Below are positions 42,211 to 51,271 of a DNA stretch of 53,217 nt, one piece after another (the first letter of the stretch is position 1; the number at the start of each line of letters is the position of its first letter). A program made the position numbers and the translations under genes. The stretch comes from Chloroflexota bacterium (GTDB lineage Bacteria; Chloroflexota; Limnocylindria; Limnocylindrales; CSP1-4), in NCBI GenBank assembly GCA_003152165.1, contig PLZO01000013.1:1-53217 (forward strand), given 5' to 3'. The notes below the pieces were generated by a model that was given only the letters and a program-made list of their open reading frames with translations, was not told the DNA's origin and did not search any database.

Positions 42211-42706
42211 CTCTCGTTGCAGCGATTAGTTGAGCCCCTGGATGCTGGACCAACCCGAGGCGTGTGGCACCCTCGGACAGGATGCTCACCACTTTGCCAG
42301 TTCATCGCTTGCAGAACTTCCGGGGTTGGCGCCGCCATGCGTTACGACTTCATATCGCCCCGACGATCGATGACGGAGACCTGCCGCCCGAAAAGGCGAT
42401 CGTCGGCCCGAAGCCGGTCGGCGGTGGCCGGGCCGATCGACGAGCACTCGCTCCCACGCTGCCCGGACCTGCTCCATCGGCCCGGATCTGCAATCGAAAG
42501 GTTCGCGAGCTGAGGCCCGACGAGGTCAGCGGTCCAGCATCACGAGGTCACCAACGATCAGGAAGAGGACTTCAGCAACCCCGGCGCCAGCCTTAAGATT
42601 AGATCACGCGGGGGGAAAGGCCCTGGGCGACTAGGTTGAGGAAGTCGAGGAACTCGATGGCTCGACCAGACAGGCCTCGCGCATGCGAGACCCATCCGAT
42701 CCACGA
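42211..42706. other. Gene-free stretch
   Basis: About 500 bases between the CsbD gene and the next small membrane gene. Open frames are arginine-rich shadows without ribosome sites. Nothing is recognised. Confidence 0.4.
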
Positions 42707-43075
42707 TCAATCGAGCAAGGCCGGCTTGCCTCGCAGCTTGACCAGTCGCGACGGGCCGACGCCTCGCTGCATGGCCGCGCGAATGATGATCGCGACTGGG
42801 ATCAGCGCGAGGGCCAGGATCAGGCGAGGAGCACCAGCAAGAAACAGCCCGATCGTCACGCCCGCCGACAGTCCGAGCGCCGCGATGACGCCCTGATCCG
42901 AGAGATCATCGAGCTGGCCAGAAGCCGCTTCGATCATGCCCCGAGCGCCGTCGACGGCCCCGGGTATCTGATCGGCGACCGAGCGCCCTCGCTCGTGAAG
43001 CGACTGCGTGGCTTCGTCGACTCGCTCGCTGAAGGGATCTGTCTGACCGGTGTCAAATGTCTTGGTCTTCGCCAT
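42707..43075 (-). CDS. Small two-part membrane protein, paralog of 8956-9300
   Basis: 122 aa from ATG 43075, with AAGGAG 8 bases upstream. Amphipathic region (LHERGRSVADQIPGAVDGAR; GMIEAASGQLDDLSDQGVIA) then two helices (LGLSAGVTIGLFLAGAPRLI; LALALIPVAIIIRAAM) and a basic tail. Very similar to the 8956-9300 product across the whole core. The gene upstream (43053-43397) overlaps it by 23 bases, just as relatives of both lie together in the first island. Confidence 0.82.
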   Translation of the reverse strand: MAKTKTFDTGQTDPFSERVDEATQSLHERGRSVADQIPGAVDGARGMIEAASGQLDDLSDQGVIAALGLSAGVTIGLFLAGAPRLILALALIPVAIIIRAAMQRGVGPSRLVKLRGKPALLD

Positions 43076-43397
43076 CCGGATTCTCCTTCCTATCATCGCC
43101 GCTCACCTGGTCCGCCGGGGTCCCTGGATGAAGAGCCCGGCTTGCGCCGCTACGGGGGTCCGCCGCGGTCTTAGGTGATGCGTCGCTGTCCATCGACTTG
43201 GCCCGGAACGCCGGCACGAGGAAGAGCCAGCCGGCGAGGACCGCTCCGATGACTAACAGCCCGCCGACCATGGGCCAAGCGTCAAGGGCTGCCGCCCGGG
43301 CCGACGCTCGAAATCCGCCCAAGTCAACGCTCGCCAGCCTGCGACGCCCTGCGTCGAGGGTCTGGGCGATGTCACCCGCCAGCTCATCGACGTTCAT
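43053..43397 (-). CDS. Single-pass membrane protein, related to 11645-12019
   Basis: 114 aa from ATG 43397 (GGAGG 4 bases upstream). MNVDELAGDIAQTLDAGRRR, LASVDLGGFRASARAAALDA, one helix (WPMVGGLLVIGAVLAGWLFLVP), then a disordered acidic tail ending GEDQDI. The order of elements equals that of 11645-12019. Function unknown. Confidence 0.78.
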   Translation of the reverse strand: MNVDELAGDIAQTLDAGRRRLASVDLGGFRASARAAALDAWPMVGGLLVIGAVLAGWLFLVPAFRAKSMDSDASPKTAADPRSGASRALHPGTPADQVSGDDRKENPDGEDQDI

Positions 43398-43507
43398 CGG
43401 TCCTCCTACGAAGCGACGATCAAACAAGATGATCGTGCGGTGCAGCCATGATCCCTACACTGCACCCTTGATGGTCACGGCCCGTGGTCACTCGCGGCGG
43501 ACGACTC

Positions 43508-43588
43508 CTACCGCAGCCTGCCACGCCCGAGCACGAATAGCACAATTAGGACGATCACGACGACAATGACGATGGTCTCGATCGACAT
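43508..43588 (-). CDS. 26-aa membrane microprotein (not in ORF track)
   Basis: ATG 43588 is preceded by GGGAG at 7 bases. Product MSIETIVIVVVIVLIVLFVL followed by GRGRLR. A single Val/Ile/Leu helix with a basic cytoplasmic end, comparable to the 29-aa protein at 15117-15206. A good ribosome site supports translation. Confidence 0.62.
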   Translation of the reverse strand: MSIETIVIVVVIVLIVLFVLGRGRLR

Positions 43589-43673
43589 GGGGTTACTCCC
43601 GCAGGACGGCGATTAGAGGACTACCCGCTTCGCAGGCGCGCAGCCGATAGTCCTTGGGTTGCCTGGCGAGGGG

Positions 43674-43991
43674 TTACCAGGTCTTCTCTTCTTTCGTCAC
43701 GACGACTTCTTCGTCCTTGCGCTTGCTGTCGACGGCGCCCGCGGTCGCACCCGTTGCGGCGCCGATCGCCCCGCCGATGACCGCCCCGACCGGGCCGCCC
43801 ACGACGGCCCCGACGACGGCGCCCCCGACCGCTCCACCGGCTGCGCCCCCGACCTCCTCGTCGCCATGAGCGACGCCCTTCTCCAGCGTCTGCGTTGTCT
43901 GGGTCGGCGCCCCTGTCGTCTCGATCGTTTCGTGATGCTGGATGCCGTCATCGGTGACCGTCTTACGCTCGATCATCCGGTCGTCGGTCAT
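43674..43991 (-). CDS. Glycine-zipper stress protein
   Basis: 105 aa from ATG 43991 (AAGGAGATGACCC upstream). A polar N-terminus (MTDDRMIERKTVTDDGIQHH) leads into a long glycine zipper (GGAAGGAVGGAVVGAVVGGP; VGAVIGGAIGAATGATAGAV) and a charged tail ending KEEKTW. Likely inserts into or associates with the membrane; similar in style to 32346-32603. Confidence 0.78.
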   Translation of the reverse strand: MTDDRMIERKTVTDDGIQHHETIETTGAPTQTTQTLEKGVAHGDEEVGGAAGGAVGGAVVGAVVGGPVGAVIGGAIGAATGATAGAVDSKRKDEEVVVTKEEKTW

Positions 43992-44112
43992 GGGTCATCT
44001 CCTTCTCGGGATCGGTAAGCGCGAGGTAGCGCCCTGGCCCAGATTGACGTCCCGGGTCTTTCCCGATCGCCTCTCATTCCCCTCCTAGCATTGCAACGGC
44101 GCGGCAGACTCG

Positions 44113-44310
44113 CCGCTGACGCCCCTCACTCCGTTCGGGCCCCTCACGGCACCGAGCGTACGCTGCCTGGATGGATTCTCGAACGTGGGCGACATCGTCT
44201 TGCTGAGCAGCGTCGACCCCACCACCGGCGAGGTCGTCTCATTCGAGGACCTCGTGGGCTGTCACGGCGGCCTCGGGGGAGCTCAATCGGAATCGTTCAT
44301 CCTCCGCCCA
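44113..44310 (+). pseudogene. C-terminal remnant of a membrane phosphodiesterase/alkaline-phosphatase-like protein
   Basis: PFGPLTAPSVRCLDGFSNVG, DIVLLSSVDPTTGEVVSFED and LVGCHGGLGGAQSESFILRP. This matches the end of actinobacterial/Chloroflexota alkaline-phosphatase-superfamily proteins (FxNVGDIVxxSxxDPxTxEVxxFExLVGxHGGLGGxQxxPFxLxP). No catalytic domain is present upstream, so it is a 5'-truncated fragment that runs straight into the J-domain fragment. The family match is from memory. Confidence 0.55.
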
Positions 44311-44700
44311 AGCTCGTCGACTTCTACGGCATCCTTCAGGTCGATCCCCGAGCGGACCCCGAGGTCATCCGAGCGTCGTTCCGGAGCCTGGCGCGCAAGT
44401 ACCACCCGGACGTGGCTGGCCGTTCAGCTGAACCCATGGTGGCGCCCAACCAGGCCTGGTCGGTCCTCAGCGCTGGGGATGCCCGCGCGGCCTACGACCG
44501 CGGCTGACGTGTACTCTCGTCGCCAGCCCTTCCGCCGGTCGCTCGGGCAACCGAGCCCCGTCTGGTCGCAGACCGCCGGACGGCCCCCCGGGCCCACCCT
44601 CAGCACGGTGCTCGACTTCGGCCGGTATGCCGGCTGGTCGTTCGGTCAGATCGCTCGACACGATCCGGACTTCCTCGAATGGCTTGCCCGCATGGACGCT
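44300..44700 (+). pseudogene. J-domain (DnaJ-like) protein, frameshifted and truncated
   Basis: The first frame gives LVDFYGILQVDPRADPEVIR, ASFRSLARKYHPDVAG (HPD motif intact) and NQAWSVLSAGDARAAYDRG then TGA. The next frame continues VYSRRQPFRRSLGQ and TVLDFGRYAGWSFGQIARHD then PDFLEWLARM, the usual C-terminal segment of this J-protein group. One extra G at GCGGCTGA (~44503) explains the shift. There is no proper start (the 5' end merges with the phosphatase remnant) and the 3' end is replaced by SRPBCC sequence. Confidence 0.65.
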
Positions 44701-44715
44701 TTTTCGGATGGATCC

Positions 44716-45158
44716 CATCTCCGAACCTCCAAACGCACGAGAAGGTCTTCGCGTAGGCGATCGACGCCAAGCGCGTCGCAGAGTGGAACGCCTCGGTGAT
44801 CGAGACCAAGGACGTGACCGGCTCGCTCGACCAGGTCGGCGCGAGCTATACCGCGGTCCTCAAGCTCGGTGGTGGGCACCTGGAGAGCCGCTGGCAGGTC
44901 AGGCGGGTCGAGCAGCCGGGGCTCCTCGAGATCACCGGCACGGCACCGGGCGGAGGTCGGGTCACGGCGCTCAACCGCTTCGAGTCGGCGGGCACCGGGA
45001 CCGACTCCAGCCTCGAGCCTGACTACGATCTGCCTGGCGGTTTCGTGGGCGGGATCGCTGACAAGCTGTTCGTCGAGCGTGCGATCGAACGTGATGCCAA
45101 GCACTCGGCGGAGCACTTCAAGGCGATCTGCGGAGCGGACGGGCACGTCCCAGCCTGA
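44716..45158 (+). pseudogene. SRPBCC-family gene with truncated start and internal stop
   Basis: The reading frame has LQTHEKVFA, TAG (44755-44757), then AIDAKRVAEWNASVIETKDV, TAVLKLGGGHLESRWQVRRV, YDLPGGFVGGIADKLFVERA and IERDAKHSAEHFKAI. This is a START/SRPBCC ligand-binding fold (polyketide cyclase-like). The first strand is cut by the upstream junction and the stop replaces one codon. A shortened protein could start at GTG 44796 (120 aa), which the track lists, but it would lack the first strand and helix. Confidence 0.65.
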
Positions 45159-45293
45159 GGGTCTCAGGCAATCGTCCAACCGGGACGGCTGGCGATTGAG
45201 GGTCGCATCATCCACCGGAGGGGTGCGAGGTCCGGAGCGTGTCGCATGCGCCTATCCCCACACGACGTGGTCATCGTGTCGGGCCGCTCGTGC

Positions 45294-47120
45294 TCATGGT
45301 GGTGAATCCGGCGTTGGCGCGACGAGGTTGGGCCCTGTGAAGGCTCGATCCCCGGCAAGCCAGACACGGCTCGGCCCACCAGACGCGGCGACGCGGCTGA
45401 ACGCCACGATCGGGCTGCCGTCCGGGGCGAGCGCGAGGCCGGTCAAATCCCCGACGGTCGTGACCGTCGACCACGCCATTGAGCCCGCAGGTGATCGAAC
45501 TCCCAGGGTGACGGCGGAGCCATACGTTTGCTGCGCCGCGACGACGAGCCGGCCCAGCGGGTCGAAGGCGGCGAACGGTACCGCACTGCCGGCAATGGCC
45601 CGGGGGCGAGTCGTCGCCCAAGATCCCGAAGCGTTCGTCGTTTCGTCGAGCTCGGGATACCCGTTACGGCGCTCAAGGAGGTGGATCGATCCGAGTCGGT
45701 CGATCGCGATCGAGGGATTAAGGAATGATCCATTCGTCGTCGGGACGTGCGCGTCGCTCCAGCCGATCGCGGTCAGGCGGGCGAGAGCAATCCCCTGGTG
45801 GGCGCCCGCGAGGATGGCGTACGCGATGACCGGCTGGCCGGCGCCATCGATCGCAATCGTCGCCGTCGACGCTGGAGCCGCCAGCTTGGCAACCGTCACG
45901 GGGCTCGACCAGACCCCGGCACTCGTCCGATGCTGGTACATGACGTCACTGCCAGAGGTCGTCATGGACAGATAAACGAGCTCGACACCACCACTCGGGT
46001 CGAGGGCGATCGATGGCCGGGAGACGAACGTGACGCCGGTGGTCGGTGCGATCGTTGCGGATCGCCATGATCCCGACGTGTCATCGCCATAGTCGATCCC
46101 CGTCGGGGTCTCATAGGCGATGTGAAGATGGCCGGCTGGATCGACGGCTGGACTGGCGTTCCAGCTCGGTTGCTGGTCGGTCGGCGCGATCTCGTTCACG
46201 GCCCAGGTATCCGGGTTCGGCGGTGGTGTCCAGCTGGCCGGCGGGGCAGGCAGACCGAGGAGCTCGGGGATCGTAACGAACGAGAAGCCCCGCGATCGGT
46301 ATCGGGCAATGATCGCCGGCAAAGCCATTGGCGTGAGCCGCGACCCGCAATGCATCAGGACGATCGAGCCGTTGATGCCGGTCGTCGCGTTCGCGACTTC
46401 GGCTGCGACCGAGGCGACGCCGTTCTGGTCCCGCGAGTCAACGTCCCAGCCGACGAGTACGGGGTAGCCCGCGAGAGCCGCGACCTGCTGGACGGCCAGG
46501 TTGTAGTCGCCATAGGGCGGACGGTAGGCGTTGATCGAAGGGACTCCGAGCGCTTCGTCGACGATCCGGCGGTCGGAGTCGAGGCTGAGCCCGAGGGCCG
46601 CAGCGGCGAGGGTTCGGGGGTCGTTGTGGGTCGTGGTGTGGTTGCCGACCGGGAACCCGTTCGCCGCGACCCAGTGCCAGAAGCTTGGGTTCTCCCGGAC
46701 ATACTGGCCGTTGGGAAAGAACGTCGCCGTCACCCCCGCGGCGAGCAGGGTATCGACGATCGAGATGCAGGCCGGGACGTTGAAGCCGTCGTCGAAGGTG
46801 AGCGCCACGACCTTGCTGGCCCGCGATCCGTGGCGCACGACCGTGGCTGGCGTGAGGCAGCCGGGTTGGCAGGACGGTGCAGGCGATGGCACGAACGCGA
46901 GGGTTGGCGCCGGCGAGCTCGTCGGAGCGCTTGTCGCAGTCGCCGCCGGCGATTGACTCGCGGCGGCAGAAGGCGACGGTACCGGGAGTGGCGCTGTGCA
47001 CCCCACCACGAGGATCGACGCGAGCAGGATCAGCCCTCCGGGCCAGATTGGGGTCCTCCGACCCGGGCCGAGCGAGCGTAGTCGACCGCCGACCCGACGA
47101 TCGAGACCTGGGAACGACAT
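45294..47120 (-). CDS. Polysaccharide deacetylase lipoprotein with C-terminal propeller-like repeats
   Basis: 608 aa. Signal peptide with lipobox (GGLILLASILVVGCT), then an Ala/Ser/Pro/Thr linker, a NodB domain (~105-290) and a ~310-residue repeat domain. NodB motifs: TFDDGFNVPA (catalytic Asp-Asp), GNHTTTHNDPRTLA (zinc His pair), YRPPYGDYN, VLMHCGS. The C-terminal repeats (RPSIALDPSGGVELVYLSMT; ATIAIDGAGQPVIAYAI; NPSIAIDRLGSIHLLERRN) look like sialidase/BNR-type beta-propeller blades. A surface-anchored esterase on N-acetylated glycans is likely. Confidence 0.9.
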   Translation of the reverse strand: MSFPGLDRRVGGRLRSLGPGRRTPIWPGGLILLASILVVGCTAPLPVPSPSAAASQSPAATATSAPTSSPAPTLAFVPSPAPSCQPGCLTPATVVRHGSRASKVVALTFDDGFNVPACISIVDTLLAAGVTATFFPNGQYVRENPSFWHWVAANGFPVGNHTTTHNDPRTLAAAALGLSLDSDRRIVDEALGVPSINAYRPPYGDYNLAVQQVAALAGYPVLVGWDVDSRDQNGVASVAAEVANATTGINGSIVLMHCGSRLTPMALPAIIARYRSRGFSFVTIPELLGLPAPPASWTPPPNPDTWAVNEIAPTDQQPSWNASPAVDPAGHLHIAYETPTGIDYGDDTSGSWRSATIAPTTGVTFVSRPSIALDPSGGVELVYLSMTTSGSDVMYQHRTSAGVWSSPVTVAKLAAPASTATIAIDGAGQPVIAYAILAGAHQGIALARLTAIGWSDAHVPTTNGSFLNPSIAIDRLGSIHLLERRNGYPELDETTNASGSWATTRPRAIAGSAVPFAAFDPLGRLVVAAQQTYGSAVTLGVRSPAGSMAWSTVTTVGDLTGLALAPDGSPIVAFSRVAASGGPSRVWLAGDRAFTGPNLVAPTPDSPP

Positions 47121-47314
47121 CGACTCATCTTAGATACGGACCAGAGACGTGGATGCTTCGTCGTCGCCACCGGCGTCCGGCGACCCGTTCTGCCCACGAT
47201 CCAGCTCTATGAAGAGGGGCGCCCGAGTCAAGCAAGGATTGTCAAGGGCGTGGGCGCGGATATCACGGACCCGCGGTCTGTTGAGCGGATCGAGCAGTGC
47301 TCATCTCTCTATGA

Positions 47315-47565
47315 CCTTCTCGGTCGGACCGTCGGCATGGCGAGCATCCCGTAGGCGACCGTCGCGCCCTCGATCGGTCGCGGAGCGTACCGGCCCTCGT
47401 CCAAGCCCGATGGGACGAGGCCGTCCTTCGCGGGACTCCCGCGCTCATCGCCGCATGGACGCGCGCCCGATCCTCGAGCGTCTCGGGTTCCGGGGCGGAC
47501 CGCCGATCCATGTCCTCGTGGGCCACTCGGGGATCGCTCAGCCGCCTGACGCCTCGAGGTAGAAG
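47315..47565 (+). pseudogene. GNAT acetyltransferase C-terminal remnant
   Basis: VPALVQARWDEAVLRGTPAL in one frame and MDARPILERLGFRGGPPIHV then LVGHSGIAQ in another match the end of GNAT proteins (YRALVxARWDxAVxRGTPALV, MSRPILERLGFRxxxxIHVL). The break is at ~47450. Upstream sequence with acetyl-CoA binding motifs is missing or eroded. Confidence 0.45.
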
Positions 47566-47764
47566 GGCGGCGGTCTCAATCGAACCCCTCGACAGCCTCC
47601 CGAGCGATCTGAACGCTCAGACCGAGCCGAACGGACCACCCGGCCGCTGATACGCGACGGGGCTCGGTCAGCCTCCGCCACGTGACGCCATTGGGTCAAC
47701 GTGTCGGGCCGGCAGACCTCGCCCGGCTGCCGTCACCTGAGGCCGTCGCGACGATAATGCCGAC

Positions 47765-48835
47765 GTGTACCTGCGTATTCGAGCCCGTCCCTGGACGTCC
47801 GCCCTCGCGCTCATCGTGATCGGCGCGGTCCTGGGTGTGATCGTCGCGACGTCGTCGCCTGGCTCGGCACCGTCCGCGACAGCGAGTGCGCCCCTCGGCG
47901 CGTCGCCGAGCATCGGGGTCGGAGGCCTGGGTGGGACGGCTTCGCCGACATCGTCGACCGGAGCGGCTCGGTCACCCCGTCCGACGGTCGGACCCACCCG
48001 TTCAACCGCAACGCCGATCCCGCGGCCCACGTCGACGCCAGGGGCGCTCAGTCACGTCTGGTGGATCATCCTGGAGAACCACGAGTACGGCGCGATCATC
48101 GGGAGCGGCCAGGCTCCCTATCTCAATGCCCTCGCGGCCCAGTACGGTCTGGCCACGAACTACTACGCGACGAGCCACCCATCGGAACCGAACTATGTCG
48201 CGCTCGTTGCAGGTTCGACCCTCGGCGTCTCCTCCGACGGCGTCTACGACCTCACTGGACCGAGCCTCTTCAGCCAGCTTGCGGCGGCCGGACGGACCTG
48301 GCGGGTGTACGCCCAGGATGACCAGGCCGGCTGCTTTACCGGGACCTCCGCGGACGGCGGTCCAGATGGCCCGGGTGCCCCCGGCACGTATGCCCGCAAG
48401 CACAACCCCGCGATCAGCTTCACGAGCGTGGCCGGCAACCCCGCCCAATGTCGGAACATCGGGCCGTTAGGTGCCTTCGATCCGGGTGCCGCCAGCTTCG
48501 AGCTGATCATTCCCAACCTCACGAACGACATGCACGATGGCTCGATCGGGCAGGGCGACGCCTTTCTGGCCGCGTTCGTGCCGCAGATCATCGCGAGTCC
48601 GGCCTTCCGCGCCGGTGGCGTCCTGTTTATCACGTTCGACGAAGGTGGATCGAATGGCGGCTCGCTCGGTGATGGCGGCGGGCACGTGGCGACGTTGATC
48701 ATCTCGCCTGACGTCACTGCCGGGTACCGCTACCGGGCCTATGCCGACCATGCGAGTCTGCTCCGCACGACCGAAGGCACCCTCGGTCTGCCCTGTCTCG
48801 CCAACGCCTGCGGGCGCTCGCCGATCATCTACTGA
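47765..48835 (+). CDS. Secreted phosphoesterase-family (acid phosphatase-like) protein
   Basis: 356 aa from GTG 47765. An N-terminal helix (ALALIVIGAVLGVIVAT) is a signal anchor or signal peptide, followed by a ~75-residue Ser/Thr/Pro linker. The catalytic domain of the PF04185 family has WWIILENHEYGAIIGSGQAP (metal Glu-Asn), ATSHPSEPNYVALVAG, and FITFDEGGSNGG with GGGHVATLIISP. Members hydrolyse phosphate monoesters or phospholipid head groups. Two Cys pairs (AGC...; LPCLANAC) suggest disulfides outside the cell. Confidence 0.88.
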   Translation: MYLRIRARPWTSALALIVIGAVLGVIVATSSPGSAPSATASAPLGASPSIGVGGLGGTASPTSSTGAARSPRPTVGPTRSTATPIPRPTSTPGALSHVWWIILENHEYGAIIGSGQAPYLNALAAQYGLATNYYATSHPSEPNYVALVAGSTLGVSSDGVYDLTGPSLFSQLAAAGRTWRVYAQDDQAGCFTGTSADGGPDGPGAPGTYARKHNPAISFTSVAGNPAQCRNIGPLGAFDPGAASFELIIPNLTNDMHDGSIGQGDAFLAAFVPQIIASPAFRAGGVLFITFDEGGSNGGSLGDGGGHVATLIISPDVTAGYRYRAYADHASLLRTTEGTLGLPCLANACGRSPIIY

Positions 48836-49076
48836 TGGCCCGCCAGACCGATTGACAGCCACTGGGACGGCATCGCCGCGGAGCCCGCTTCGAGGGTCAC
48901 GATCAAGCCATCGTGGCGACCAACGACGTAGGCCGGACCGACCACGGGGGTCTCTCGGGACGGCTCTGGCGATGCCCCCGGGGCAGCCGCGAGGTGCTCA
49001 GGCGTGGCTCGAGGTCACCGCGGGAGCAGACAGGCGAGCGGCACGACGGCTTGTTGGGGCCGGAGGCGGAGGTCAG

Positions 49077-49655
49077 TCAAATCCGCGTGAGCAGGGCGAG
49101 CCAGGCCTCGGCTCCGTCGCCCAGTAATTGGGCGGCGAACCGGTCCGCGACGAAGGAGTCGACCGTCCACGCGGTCCCGAACGTCGCCCGGATCTCCGCT
49201 TGAGTCACCCGGCGGGGCCCCAGGTCGCCCGGCTGGTGCTCGCTGAAACAGAGCAGCACATACCGGGCGCCCGCCCGCAGGGTCCGATGGAGGCTGCGCT
49301 CAAAGCGGGTGCGATCGGCGTCCGAGAACGTGTGAAAGAGACCGCAGTCGATCGCGACGTCGAATGTGCGCCCGAGCGTCTGGAGCTCGAGCGCGTCGGC
49401 GACGAGGAAGGTCGCGCCGCTGCCCTGGAGGCGGGCCTTCTCCTGCGCCCGGGCAACCGCTGTTGGTGCGGCATCGACCCCGACGACCTCAAGGCCCCGT
49501 GATGCGAGGTAGAGGGCGTTCTCGCCGGTGCCGCAGCCCACGTCGATCACGTCGCCCGCGATCAGCCCCTGCTCGGCCAGCCGGAGGATCGCCGGCTGGG
49601 GCCGCCTGATGTCCCAGGGAGGAACCCCGTTCTGGTAGGCCCACTCAAACCCCAT
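49077..49655 (-). CDS. Class I SAM-dependent methyltransferase
   Basis: 192 aa from ATG 49655 (or GTG 49664). MGFEWAYQNGVPPWDIRRPQ, motif I VIDVGCGTGENALYLASRGL, acidic residue after strand 2 (VVGVDAAPTAVARA), motif IV region FDVAIDCGLFHTFSDADRTR, and LCFSEHQPGDLGPRRVTQAE. This is the thiopurine-methyltransferase/TehB-like group that acts on small molecules. The substrate is unknown. Confidence 0.9.
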   Translation of the reverse strand: MGFEWAYQNGVPPWDIRRPQPAILRLAEQGLIAGDVIDVGCGTGENALYLASRGLEVVGVDAAPTAVARAQEKARLQGSGATFLVADALELQTLGRTFDVAIDCGLFHTFSDADRTRFERSLHRTLRAGARYVLLCFSEHQPGDLGPRRVTQAEIRATFGTAWTVDSFVADRFAAQLLGDGAEAWLALLTRI

Positions 49656-49780
49656 GACTCGCACAATACTGCGGAGCCACCCGGCGCTGGTTGGTACTGC
49701 GGAGGACGCGGATCATGCTGACCGCCCTTCGTCGCGAACCTCGACAATCAGCCCATCGTGTCGATGAACGAGAGGTGCGA

Positions 49781-50524
49781 TCAGGTACCAGCCGGATCGG
49801 CGGCCCCGAACCAGTACGACTGGGCAGGCTTCGCCGGGTCGTAGCGGACGTGCCCGGTGGCGCCGACCTTCCACGTATGGGCAAGGCCAATCGGCAGCCA
49901 ATCACTGACGCCGGTCCATGCCTGCCCCGATTGGTCCGCATAGCCATAGCCCAAACGCTGATACGGCCGCTGGGAGAAGAACGCAACGGCCACCTTGGGA
50001 TTGACCACGGTCCCGACGGCGCTGACCCCGACTCGGAGCAACCGCGCCCGCAGGCGAGCCTCGGCCCGAGCGAAGAGGAAGAGGCGGCCGCCAACGAAGC
50101 TGAGCAGGAGGCCGACCGAGATCGGCAGCGCAAACACGAGGTCCCCCAGGGGCGCGGGCGTACCGCTGCCGATCTCGTTGATGCCCGGATCCGATGAGAC
50201 GTAGCGGATCGTGATCGGAGCGCCAACGGTGAGACTCGTCCAGTCATCCCGACCGACGATGTCGTCACCGGCAACGGGCCGACCGCCTGGCGGCGTGAAC
50301 CTGTACTCGATGTGGTAGGCCGTCGTGTCGGCGGTCGTTGGCGCATTGGGGTCGGACGTGTCCTGGGTCGTCTTGCCGGTGACCGTGGCCGTGATCTCGG
50401 CGCCGTTGGTGGCGAGTGCGAACGCCCGGTCAGCGAGATATGGGACGGCGATCAGGAGGATCCCCAGGCCGACCAAAGCGACCAGGGCTCCGAGGAGCTG
50501 ACGGTTCCGAACGCGGATGATCAT
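49781..50524 (-). CDS. DUF3592 membrane protein
   Basis: 247 aa from ATG 50524. Two helices (LLGALVALVGLGILLIAVPY; LVFALPISVGLLLSFVGGRL) flank an extracytoplasmic beta domain: ATVTGKTTQDTSDP, AYHIEYRFTPPGGR, ITIRYVSSDPGINEIG. This is the DUF3592 pattern (V-x-G-x-V, Y-x-x-x-V-x-Y-x-P-x-x-P). A second similar beta segment is in the C-terminal part (HTWKVGATGHVRYDPAKPAQ). Function unknown. Confidence 0.8.
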   Translation of the reverse strand: MIIRVRNRQLLGALVALVGLGILLIAVPYLADRAFALATNGAEITATVTGKTTQDTSDPNAPTTADTTAYHIEYRFTPPGGRPVAGDDIVGRDDWTSLTVGAPITIRYVSSDPGINEIGSGTPAPLGDLVFALPISVGLLLSFVGGRLFLFARAEARLRARLLRVGVSAVGTVVNPKVAVAFFSQRPYQRLGYGYADQSGQAWTGVSDWLPIGLAHTWKVGATGHVRYDPAKPAQSYWFGAADPAGT

Positions 50525-50827
50525 CGGCCACCTCGAAGGGCGTCCGCGGCGCCGCCTGCGGCTAGGTTTCGACGGACGGGACGCTCACCCCGGCATCGTA
50601 GGGACGGCCGGGATCGGGGTCAACGGACGCCGGACCGCGCCCATCCCCAAGCCGGTCGCTCAGGGCATCTATTGCGGAGCATCGAGCACGACGTTCTCAC
50701 CGTGTTGGGTCAGGTTGGCACCGGTCCGATCCGTCGATCCTTGCCCTGACCTCAGAATCGTCCGCTTCGGGCGCGGGCCCGTCGGCCTGCTACCCCGGCA
50801 TGGGCTAGCTTGTCGGAGGCGTGGCCC
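50525..50827. other. Gene-free stretch
   Basis: About 300 bases with only unsupported frames. A plus-strand piece GIGVNGRRTAPIPKPVAQGI is protein-like but isolated. Confidence 0.35.
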
Positions 50828-51130
50828 TCAGCTCCGCCTGACGCCGGCGATCTCGCGCTCGAGTACTCGGAGCGCCCAGAGGAGGGGCTCCGAGTCGAGC
50901 GCCGGCTGATCCGCGTCGAACTCGTCGAGGCGATGGCCGAGGACCGACGCTGCCTCGCGGACCGTCACCGGGAGCGGCTGCTGCCCGAAGGCAATGAGGG
51001 CACCGCGAGCCCGGTGCTTCGCCTTGGCGACCGTCTCCACCCGCGCGAAGGGACGGCGACCGATCTCTTCGATCGCCGCGTGAAGCTCGCTGAGTCGCGC
51101 GGGATCCATCAAGGGATCACGGTGCGCCAA
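50828..51130 (-). CDS. Small helical hypothetical protein
   Basis: 100 aa from TTG 51130, or 93 aa from ATG 51109. Sequence MDPARLSELHAAIEEIGRRP, FARVETVAKAKHRARGALIA and LLWALRVLEREIAGVRRS is helical, charged and soluble. No family is recognised and no ribosome site is clear. Confidence 0.45.
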   Translation of the reverse strand: MAHRDPLMDPARLSELHAAIEEIGRRPFARVETVAKAKHRARGALIAFGQQPLPVTVREAASVLGHRLDEFDADQPALDSEPLLWALRVLEREIAGVRRS

Positions 51131-51271
51131 CGAGGCCGAACCGTCAAAACGCGCCAGTCATGGACGGCGGGCGCTCCCGTGACCGTATGGCACGGACGCA
51201 AACGGGTTGGCTTCGCCTGCGAAGATGGAGCCCAACCTGCCTGATTCTGCTGTCTGGTCTAGCCTGCCGTG

